Source: a virus
Strand: one strand, 5' to 3'
IMG/VR virus record: IMGVR_UViG_3300021959_000193
Coordinates: 1-33,711 of that record
Length of the DNA stretch: 33,711 bases
This document shows, piece after piece, positions 1-6,169 of the stretch (its first letter is position 1; every line of letters starts with the position of its first letter). The position numbers were made by a program, and so were the translations under genes. The notes under the pieces are model-generated. The model made no database searches. It had not been told where the DNA came from and saw only the letters and a list, made by a program, of their open reading frames with translations.

Positions 1-1134
1 CAATTCCGTTCACTAACGAAAGAAATTGAAAATATTTCGGAAAAAAATAAAAAAATCTCACAAAATAATCAGTGCATCTCTTTGCTCAAGCAAATAAATA
101 TTCAAGAAATACAGAATATTGATGTACATGCAAAAGAGTCCTATGATACGCTACAATCAGAACTTGGTAATCTTACCGGGGTCGTAGCGGGGTCAAAGCG
201 GATGATGAAAAAATTGGAAGATTTGGAAGGTAGATGTCCGACTTGCGAGCAAAATGTTCAAGAGACATTCAAGCAAAGTCTAATTACGGAGGAAGCTACA
301 AAGATTTCTTTCGCAGAGGAGAAAATGCGTGAAATTACAACAAGAATTCAAGAAATTAAACGAAACAATGAACGTTTCGAATATAAAAACAAAATGCAAA
401 GAGAGTGGGAGGATCTTTATCGAAGCATTGATCGAGATCTGCCAGTGGCCCTCTTGGATAAAGGAGAGCTCGAAGAGCGCTTGGGAAGAGTACGAGCTGA
501 CTTGGTTTCGATCAAAAAGTCTGTGGCGGATGCAACGGCGGAAAATGAGAGAAGAACAAAGCAAAACACCCGAATCCAAGTAATTCAAGAACAAACAGAT
601 AGTTTTCTGGAACAATTAGAAGAGGCACAGGAGTCGTTAAATAAAGTAGAAAGTGTGTATTCTAATTTGGAAGTGCTGAAAAAAGCATTTAGCACAAACG
701 GCTTAATTGCTTATAAGATTGAAAATCTAGTAAAGGAACTAGAAGAATTAGTAAACACCTATCTTGGAGAGCTTTCAGACGGGCGTTTTACTCTTGAGTT
801 TGTTGTAAGTAATGATAAGCTAAATGTGCAAATTACAGACAATGGAAACATTGTTGATATACTTGCTCTTTCTTCTGGAGAGTTAGCAAGAGTAAACACC
901 GCTACTCTTATAGCAATTCGTAAGCTAATGAGTAGTATTTCAAAATCACGAATCAATATTCTCTTTTTAGATGAAGTGATTAACGTACTTGATGAAACAG
1001 GTAGAGAGAAACTTGTCGAAGTATTACTTGGAGAAGAAAATCTAAATACTTATGTAGTCAGTCACGGTTGGACACATCCTCTGCTAGAGAAGATTGAAGT
1101 CGTAAAGAGAGAAAATGTGAGTGCCCTTGAATGA
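1..1134 (+). CDS. SbcC/Rad50-like recombination ATPase subunit, C-terminal part (5' end outside window)
   Basis: The reading frame is open from base 1 with no stop. The first in-frame start-like codon is a TTG at 82 with no clear ribosome site, so the gene almost certainly begins before the window and the N-terminal Walker A half is missing. What remains is SMC-like: a charged coiled coil, a zinc-hook motif CPTC (cysteine codons at 235 and 244), a second coiled coil, then the C-terminal ATPase half. That half carries the signature LSSGELARVN, a Walker B ILFLDEV with a D-loop, and the H-loop VVSHGW. Rad50/SbcC and phage T4 gp46 proteins pair with an Mre11/SbcD nuclease to process DNA ends during recombination; the partner would lie upstream. 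It overlaps the next small ORF by 4 nt (ATGA). The family is clear; whether it is closer to SbcC or gp46 cannot be settled here. Confidence 0.88.
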   Translation, partial: QFRSLTKEIENISEKNKKISQNNQCISLLKQINIQEIQNIDVHAKESYDTLQSELGNLTGVVAGSKRMMKKLEDLEGRCPTCEQNVQETFKQSLITEEATKISFAEEKMREITTRIQEIKRNNERFEYKNKMQREWEDLYRSIDRDLPVALLDKGELEERLGRVRADLVSIKKSVADATAENERRTKQNTRIQVIQEQTDSFLEQLEEAQESLNKVESVYSNLEVLKKAFSTNGLIAYKIENLVKELEELVNTYLGELSDGRFTLEFVVSNDKLNVQITDNGNIVDILALSSGELARVNTATLIAIRKLMSSISKSRINILFLDEVINVLDETGREKLVEVLLGEENLNTYVVSHGWTHPLLEKIEVVKRENVSALE

Positions 1135-1286
1135 ATCGACTAGCAGCACAGCGTAGAATGTGGTTGTTAAAGAAAGCAAAAGAACAAGAGCTGCAACAAG
1201 AGCTCGAAGAACTTTCTAAAGTAGATAAAAAGAAGAAGTTAATATGGTTGATAGCAGAGCGAAAGGAGCAAGAGGAGAATACTTAG
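1131..1286 (+). CDS. Small charged protein of 51 aa, unknown function
   Basis: The ATG overlaps the stop of the SbcC-like gene as ATGA, the usual sign of translational coupling. The ORF runs 51 codons to a TAG, overlapping the next gene by 43 nt. The product begins MNRLAAQRRMWLLKKAKEQE and is almost entirely Lys, Arg, Glu and Gln with scattered Leu, so it should form one amphipathic alpha helix. I recognise no family. It could be a small partner of the recombination proteins on either side, or just a leader that carries ribosomes through to the resolvase start, which lies inside it behind only a weak AAGAAG site. Confidence 0.45.
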   Translation: MNRLAAQRRMWLLKKAKEQELQQELEELSKVDKKKKLIWLIAERKEQEENT

Positions 1287-1699
1287 TACGAGATATGTTA
1301 CGGGTCGCAACGGGGTTGCAGTTTGAAAGAGTCCCTAATTCAGGGGCTCTTGAGTATTTGAAAGGCGATCTCTACGTTCCGAATGAAAAAAATAGATTTT
1401 GTATTGAAGTAAAAAATTACTCTGAGTCTCCTCTTTCAGACAAAATATTTACTGCGAAAAAGACAAATAATCTTATTCGCTGGTGGAAAAAAGTACAAGT
1501 ACAAGCGAAAGGAGGAGATCAAGAACCTCTTCTTTTCTTTAAGTATAATCGTTCTCCTGTATTTGTTGTAACAAATTTACAGCCAAAACAAACTGAAGAA
1601 TGGATGTTCATACAGTTTCTTAACTGTTTCATTCTTCCCGCAGAAGATTGGTTAGAAAACGAAACAGTGGAGTTTTTAAAAAATGGCATTCAGTTTTAG
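1244..1699 (+). CDS. Holliday-junction-resolvase-like PD-(D/E)XK nuclease
   Basis: 151 aa. The N-terminus has the Hjc-like arrangement: SRAKGARGEYLVRDML (Glu12 in the first helix), then RVPNSGALEYLKGDLYV with Asp42, then CIEVKNY with Glu55 and Lys57. Together these form the E...D...ExK metal site of archaeal-type Holliday junction resolvases and related phage nucleases. Its place between an SbcC-like ATPase and a 5'-3' exonuclease fits a role in resolving branched recombination or replication intermediates before packaging. The ATG at 1244 lies inside the preceding 51-aa ORF behind a weak purine-rich AAGAAG stretch. The gene ends 17 nt inside the exonuclease. An alternative is a Holliday-unrelated RecB-like nuclease; the nuclease fold is more certain than the exact substrate. 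Confidence 0.72.
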   Translation: MVDSRAKGARGEYLVRDMLRVATGLQFERVPNSGALEYLKGDLYVPNEKNRFCIEVKNYSESPLSDKIFTAKKTNNLIRWWKKVQVQAKGGDQEPLLFFKYNRSPVFVVTNLQPKQTEEWMFIQFLNCFILPAEDWLENETVEFLKNGIQF

Positions 1700-2528
1700 T
1701 GAAAAAATTGTAAATCCAAGTGATAAAACCACACTTATAGTAGACGCGCTAAACTTAGCATTTCGATGGAAGCATCAAGGGCGTACAGACTTTCGATATG
1801 ATTATCAACGTACTGTAGAGTCTCTTGCAAAATCTTATGACTGTAAAAATTTAATTATTGCAGCAGACTGGGGTTCTTCTAGCTATAGAAAAGGTATAAA
1901 CCCTGAGTACAAGCAAAATCGAAAAGAAAAGTTTGCAGAGCAAACAGAAGAAGAACGAATCGCATTTGAAGAGTTCTTTGAAGAGTTTGAAGCATCCCTA
2001 GAAGTACTCGAAGAAGCAGGATATACTGTACTTCGATATAAAGGTGTAGAGGCAGACGATATTGCTGCTCATTTGGTAAAAGAAAGAAATAAGTATGGTT
2101 TAGAATATATTTGGCTTATTTCGAGTGATAGAGACTGGGATTTACTTATTCAAGAAAACGTCGGACGATTCTCATATGTGACGAGGAAGGAAGTCACGCT
2201 TGATACATGGTCTGAGCACTATGAATGTTCTCCCGAAGAGTATATCTCTCTTAAATGTCTAACAGGAGACAAGGGTGATAATGTCCCAGGCATACCTGGA
2301 ATAGGCCCAAAGAGAGCTGTACAGTTGATTCAAGAATATGGAGATGCAATGAGTATTTATGATGCAACTCCGATTGATAGTCGATATAAGTTTATTCAAG
2401 CATTAAACGAAAATGCAGAACAAATTTTAGAAAACTATGAACTTATGGATTTAATGACTTATTGCGATGATGCGATTGGGTCTGATAACATATCAGATAT
2501 ACAAGGGAGAATGTTAGGTGTCGTTTAA
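1683..2528 (+). CDS. FEN-1-type 5'-3' exonuclease (PIN/H3TH nuclease)
   Basis: 281 aa, the usual size of phage 5' nucleases such as T4 RNase H. Metal-binding acidic residues appear in the expected order: Asp21 in IVDALNLAF, Asp62 in AADWG, the VEADDIAAH cluster (Glu123, Asp125, Asp126), SSDRDWD (Asp149, Asp151) and GDKGDNVPG (Asp196, Asp199). The last opens a helix-three-turn-helix, GIPGIGPKRAVQLIQEYG (about 203-220), which grips duplex DNA. The enzyme would remove RNA primers and flaps at lagging-strand 5' ends. It overlaps the resolvase by 17 nt and nrdA by 11 nt. A GGAG about 9 nt upstream supports the ATG at 1683. Confidence 0.9.
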   Translation: MAFSFSEKIVNPSDKTTLIVDALNLAFRWKHQGRTDFRYDYQRTVESLAKSYDCKNLIIAADWGSSSYRKGINPEYKQNRKEKFAEQTEEERIAFEEFFEEFEASLEVLEEAGYTVLRYKGVEADDIAAHLVKERNKYGLEYIWLISSDRDWDLLIQENVGRFSYVTRKEVTLDTWSEHYECSPEEYISLKCLTGDKGDNVPGIPGIGPKRAVQLIQEYGDAMSIYDATPIDSRYKFIQALNENAEQILENYELMDLMTYCDDAIGSDNISDIQGRMLGVV

Positions 2529-4299
2529 TGTAACAGTAGATTATCGACGAGATCGGTATCTATCAGAGTTTAGTAAGAAAACTCTGCAAGACAGATATTT
2601 AATTGATGGAGAAATATCTCCTCAAGATGCTTTCGCACGAGCAGCAAAAGCTTTTGCGAATGATGAAGAACATGCACAAAGGTTATATGATTATGCTAGT
2701 AAACTTTGGTTTATGTTTAGTACTCCTGTGCTTTCTAATGGGGGAACTACCCGGGGCTTGCCTATTAGCTGCTTTCTTAATTTCGTGGACGACAGCCGTG
2801 AAGGGCTCACAAATCACTACACGGAGAATGCTTTTCTCAGTAGCGTCGGTGGCGGCATTGGTGGTTGCTGGAACGGTGTTCGAAGCGTCGGATCAAGAAC
2901 AAGTAACGGATCAGAAAGTACAGGTGTCATACCTTTTCTAAAAGTAGTAGATGCAGAAATGTTAGCTTTCAGCCAGGGTGTTACTCGTCGAGGAAGCTAC
3001 GCTGCTTATCTTGATATTTCTCACCCCGAAGTAGAAGAGTTTTTAGATGTTCGTAAGCCCACAGGTGGCGATGTAAATCGTAAGTCTGTAAATCTACATC
3101 ATGGAGTAATTATTCCAGATGAGTTTATGGAGCTTATCGAAGGTGCTACAAGAGAAGAGGGGTTCGATGACTCCTGGGACTTGATTGACCCTCATTCTGG
3201 TAGAGTTATAAAAACTGTATCCGCAAAAACACTTTGGGTAAAACTTATTCAGAATCGTGTAGAAACTGGTGAACCTTATATTATGTTTAAAGATACTGTG
3301 CAAGCCGCATTGCCTCAGTGTCAAAAAGACAAAGGATTAACAGTACATCACTCAAATCTCTGTAGTGAGATTACTCTTGCTACAGATGAAGAGCGTACAG
3401 CAGTATGTTGTCTATCAAGTGTAAATCTGGAAGAATTTGACGAATGGCAGCATGACCCTCATTTTATTCCAGACCTAATAGCAATGCTTGACAATGTACT
3501 TACACATTTTATTGACAATGCGCCTCGCGAGCTATGGAGAGCAGCGTATAGTGCAATGCAGGAAAGAAGTATAGGTCTCGGAGCAATGGGCTTTCATGCT
3601 TATTTGCAGCGACACCATCTGCCATTCGAAGGCGTAATGGCAAAGAGCGCAAACATGAGAATGTTTCGCCATATAAAAACGGAGGCACTAAATGCAACTC
3701 GTAAACTGGCTGAAGAAAGGGGTGAAGCTCCTGATGCATTGGGTTATGGAGTTCGTAATGTTCACCTTCTCGCTGTTGCTCCTAATGCTAGCAGTAGTAT
3801 TATTTGTGGCAATACTAGTCCTAGTATTGAGCCTTACAGGGCTAATGCATTTACTCAAAAAACTAAGTCAGGCTCAAGTCTTCAAAAAAATGAATATCTT
3901 GAACACATTTTACAAGAGATAGGAGAAGATACGGATGAAGTATGGAAAAGTATTGTTACAAACGGTGGCTCAGTTCAGCATCTTGACTTTCTGGACGAAG
4001 TTACAAAAGACGTATTTAAAACCGCAGTTGAAATTGACCAAAGATGGATTATTGATTTTGCAGCCGATCGACAGCAATATATCTGTCAAAGTCAGTCTCT
4101 AAATGTATTTTTTCCTGCCAATGTGTCAAAGCAAGAACTTCATGCAGTACATATGATGGCATGGAAAAAGAAAGTAAAAACTCTATACTATTTACGTAGC
4201 GAAGCGTATAAACGTGCTGAAAATGTATCTGACGAAGCTCTTCGACAGTATATATTCGAAAGCATGGATGAAGAGGGGTGTCTTGCCTGTGAAGGATAA
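2518..4299 (+). CDS. nrdA: Ribonucleoside-diphosphate reductase, class I large (alpha) subunit
   Basis: 593 aa. It reduces ribonucleoside diphosphates to deoxy forms together with NrdB. All catalytic residues are visible: the redox pair Cys85 (GLPISCFLN) and Cys297 (AVCCLSSVNL), the thiyl-radical loop Asn280-Leu-Cys282-Ser-Glu284, the radical-relay tyrosines 557-558 (TLYYLRS), and the C-terminal shuttle pair Cys588/Cys591 (CLAC) that glutaredoxin re-reduces. The protein starts directly at the region leading into the barrel, with no room for the roughly 90-residue ATP-cone of E. coli NrdA, so dATP feedback through that site should be absent. The start is GTG at 2518, preceded by AAGGGAGA at good spacing, and overlaps the exonuclease by 11 nt. 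Bases about 2735-2900 look richer in G and C than their surroundings. Confidence 0.96.
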   Translation: MSFNVTVDYRRDRYLSEFSKKTLQDRYLIDGEISPQDAFARAAKAFANDEEHAQRLYDYASKLWFMFSTPVLSNGGTTRGLPISCFLNFVDDSREGLTNHYTENAFLSSVGGGIGGCWNGVRSVGSRTSNGSESTGVIPFLKVVDAEMLAFSQGVTRRGSYAAYLDISHPEVEEFLDVRKPTGGDVNRKSVNLHHGVIIPDEFMELIEGATREEGFDDSWDLIDPHSGRVIKTVSAKTLWVKLIQNRVETGEPYIMFKDTVQAALPQCQKDKGLTVHHSNLCSEITLATDEERTAVCCLSSVNLEEFDEWQHDPHFIPDLIAMLDNVLTHFIDNAPRELWRAAYSAMQERSIGLGAMGFHAYLQRHHLPFEGVMAKSANMRMFRHIKTEALNATRKLAEERGEAPDALGYGVRNVHLLAVAPNASSSIICGNTSPSIEPYRANAFTQKTKSGSSLQKNEYLEHILQEIGEDTDEVWKSIVTNGGSVQHLDFLDEVTKDVFKTAVEIDQRWIIDFAADRQQYICQSQSLNVFFPANVSKQELHAVHMMAWKKKVKTLYYLRSEAYKRAENVSDEALRQYIFESMDEEGCLACEG

Positions 4300-4519
4300 A
4301 GTAACAATATGGGGTACTGAAGATTGCCGCTTTTGCCATTTAGCAGAAAAATTAGCAAAAGAAAAAGGATATGAAGTAGAGAGTATTGAAGCAAGCCATG
4401 ATATGTTAAAATTTAGTAAATTATTTCCCAATGTAAAAACAGTACCCCAGATACTTATTGGGGATACTTGGATTGGGGGATATAGCGACTTAAAAGAAGT
4501 CTTAGAGAGCGTTGAATGA
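4289..4519 (+). CDS. Glutaredoxin / NrdH-like redoxin
   Basis: 76 aa with the chosen GTG start. It begins with a beta strand (KVTIWG), then the redox motif Cys-Arg-Phe-Cys in TEDCRFCHLAEKLAKEKG, and later TVPQILIGDTWIGGYSDL, which holds the cis-proline and the GGY glutathione-side motif of glutaredoxins. It sits between nrdA and nrdB and would re-reduce the NrdA tail cysteines. Start choice: the frame also has ATGs at 4214 and 4268. GTG 4289 has AGAGGGG about 10 nt upstream, gives the usual domain boundary, and reproduces the same 11-nt overlap with nrdA that nrdA has with the exonuclease. Position 4268 remains possible. Confidence 0.88.
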   Translation: MKDKVTIWGTEDCRFCHLAEKLAKEKGYEVESIEASHDMLKFSKLFPNVKTVPQILIGDTWIGGYSDLKEVLESVE

Positions 4520-5475
4520 ATTTATTAACAGAAAGAGAATATTATAAGCCTTTTAATTATCCTTGGGCTTTTAAACACTATAAAACTCAACAGCATATGC
4601 ATTGGCTTCCTGATGAAGTAAATCTTGCTGATGATTTACGAGACTATCGTGATAAGTTGACACCTGAGAATCGTCGACTTATCAATCAGATTTTTCGATT
4701 TTTTACACAGGCTGATGTAGATGTTTGCTGTGGGTATGCGAAGCATTATCTACCAACATTTAAGCAGCCTGAAGTAAGAATGATGCTGTCTGCTTTTGCA
4801 GCAATGGAAGCAGTGCATCAAGAAGCATATTCACTCTTGCTAGAAACTCTTGGTTTTGGTGACGATGAGTACCAAAAGTTTTTTGAGCACAAAGCAATGA
4901 TGGATAAGCATGAGCATTTATCCAATTTTGGTATGGATACTCCAATGAATATCGCAAAAACTATGGCGATTTACTCTGGATTTACAGAAGGAGTACAATT
5001 GTTCAGTAGTTTTGCTATTTTACTTAACTTTCCAAGACATAACTTGATGAAAGGTATGGGACAAATTGTAACATGGAGTATTCGTGATGAAACTCTTCAT
5101 GTCGAAGGTATGAGCCAGTTGTTCCGAACTTTTATTAAGGAGAATCCAGAGTTGTGGAATGATGATCTAAAATATGAGATTTACTGTGCCGCAGAGCGAA
5201 CAGTAGAACTTGAAGATGCTTTTATTGATCTCTGTTTTGAAGGTGCGGAAGTACCTGATTTAACTGCGGAAGAAGTAAAAGAGTATATTCGATATATTGC
5301 AGATCGTCGACTTCTTGGTCTGGGAATGAAAAAAATCTTTAGTAGTGATAAAAATCCTCTACCTTGGCTTGACTATATGTTAAACGGTGTAGAGCACACT
5401 AACTTTTTTGAAAACAGAGCCACCGAGTATGCACGCGCGAGCACTACCGGAAACTGGCAAGATATATTTAAATAG
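4516..5475 (+). CDS. nrdB: Ribonucleoside-diphosphate reductase, class I small (beta) subunit
   Basis: 319 aa. It holds the diiron-tyrosyl radical used by NrdA. The ligands match E. coli NrdB in identity and spacing: Asp67, Glu98 and His101 with radical Tyr105 in FAAMEAVHQEAYS, Glu158 in GFTEGVQLF, and Glu192 and His195 in IRDETLHVEG. The radical tyrosine is present, so this is a conventional tyrosyl-radical enzyme. The C-terminal tail (TGNWQDIFK) is the type that docks into NrdA. The ATG overlaps the glutaredoxin stop (ATGA), and GAGAG lies just upstream. The nrdA-grx-nrdB order is common in lytic phages that make their own dNTP pool. Confidence 0.96.
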   Translation: MNLLTEREYYKPFNYPWAFKHYKTQQHMHWLPDEVNLADDLRDYRDKLTPENRRLINQIFRFFTQADVDVCCGYAKHYLPTFKQPEVRMMLSAFAAMEAVHQEAYSLLLETLGFGDDEYQKFFEHKAMMDKHEHLSNFGMDTPMNIAKTMAIYSGFTEGVQLFSSFAILLNFPRHNLMKGMGQIVTWSIRDETLHVEGMSQLFRTFIKENPELWNDDLKYEIYCAAERTVELEDAFIDLCFEGAEVPDLTAEEVKEYIRYIADRRLLGLGMKKIFSSDKNPLPWLDYMLNGVEHTNFFENRATEYARASTTGNWQDIFK

Positions 5476-5486
5476 GAATTTCTATT

Positions 5487-5657
5487 ATGGCAAATGAAAG
5501 TATTAAGTTGGATTTATCATTGCAAGAAATAAATGTTGTATTAGCGGCTCTGGGAGAGCTACCCGCTAAAACAAGTATTGCAGTGATAAATAAAATTCAA
5601 CAGCAGGCGCAACCACAAGTTACGCCAGAACCAGTTAAAGAGGAAGGGGCTGAATAG
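5487..5657 (+). CDS. Small conserved-looking phage protein, 56 aa, unknown function
   Basis: It starts at ATG 5487 with AGGAA about 8 nt upstream, 11 nt after the nrdB stop. The product starts MANESIKLDLSLQEINVVLA and continues through a 'LGELPAK...INKIQQQAQPQ' segment. It looks like one compact helical unit with a disordered Pro/Gln/Glu tail. I have the impression that short proteins with this 'LSLQEINVVLAALGELPAK' signature recur in marine phages, but no function is known to me. The stop codon lies inside the stem of the terminator that closes the plus-strand operon, so the gene and terminator evolved together. The good ribosome site and codon use like its neighbours make it a real gene. 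Confidence 0.72.
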   Translation: MANESIKLDLSLQEINVVLAALGELPAKTSIAVINKIQQQAQPQVTPEPVKEEGAE

Positions 5658-5667
5658 CCCCTTTTTT
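5646..5667. terminator. Rho-independent terminator between convergent operons
   Basis: GGGGCT (5646-5651), loop GAAT, AGCCCC (5656-5661), then six T (5662-5667). This is a perfect 6-bp GC-rich stem with a U tract for the plus-strand operon. On the minus strand the same stem is followed by a T/C-rich run (TTCCTCTTT), so it may also stop the late transcript. The stem contains the stop codon of the 56-aa gene, and the U tract abuts the stop of the minus-strand gene at 5666. Confidence 0.92.
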
Positions 5668-6157
5668 ATTCAGGTTTGGTAGGCCAAGTTATAGTATTTG
5701 GAAATCCAGATTGCTGAGGAACATCTCTTAATGCTTGCCTATATGTAGTCATTTCTGCTGACATAGTTACATCAGAAAGAGCAAAATGATCGGTATCTTT
5801 CAGAAGAGTGTCTCTTGTAGCACGTTCTGCAGCCTCTAAAGCAGCATTATCAGAAGCAGTCTTTGCATCTTTTTGAGCTTGTACAGTCACAGTATTTCCT
5901 TCTGGGTCAGTATACTCCGTAAACATATCTTGTATAACCCATTTTTCCTGCCAGACTCCATTCACTTGCTCTACACCATCTGCAACGACCATTTCAAATT
6001 CTCCAGGATTTGGCTTTGCAGTTTTTGCAACTGTTGTTACTCCTAGAGCCTCCATAGTGGCGGCAGTCCATGATTTCGGTAAAGACATATTTTTATTTTC
6101 TTGTTGTAACTGAACTTTTGTTTTTGGCGTTCCAGTGGCCACTTCAACAAATAACAT
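5666..6157 (-). CDS. Tail-fibre assembly chaperone (Phage_tail_APC-like)
   Basis: 163 aa. The C-terminal third has the signature of the phage tail assembly chaperone family (PF16778 type): ATRDTLLKDTDHFALSDV, then TTYRQALRDVPQQSGFPN and a closing ITWPTKP. Such proteins help adjacent fibres fold or attach. It is the last gene of the late operon, 12 nt after the LamG adhesin, which is the classic place for a fibre chaperone. AAGGAGA precedes the ATG at 6157. The N-terminal half contains a short beta-rich stretch and an Ala/Glu-rich helix (about 96-118) that resembles a linker. The C-terminal family call is good; the client is inferred from position. Confidence 0.75.
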   Translation of the reverse strand: MLFVEVATGTPKTKVQLQQENKNMSLPKSWTAATMEALGVTTVAKTAKPNPGEFEMVVADGVEQVNGVWQEKWVIQDMFTEYTDPEGNTVTVQAQKDAKTASDNAALEAAERATRDTLLKDTDHFALSDVTMSAEMTTYRQALRDVPQQSGFPNTITWPTKPE

Positions 6158-6169
6158 ATTTGTCTCCTT

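Noticed and set aside
2603-2941. 112-codon plus-strand ORF inside nrdA in another frame
   Set aside because: It lies wholly within the conserved NrdA reading frame containing the active-site cysteine. The hydrophobic product is a frame shadow.
4214-4288. Longer glutaredoxin starting at ATG 4214 or 4268
   Set aside because: The extra residues come from the nrdA C-terminal codons in another frame, with no good ribosome site. GTG 4289 has one and gives the normal domain start. The ATG at 4268 is not fully excluded.
4657-4690. TTGACA in nrdB as a possible promoter
   Set aside because: No TATAAT-like hexamer at 16-18 bases and the site lies mid-gene in conserved coding sequence.
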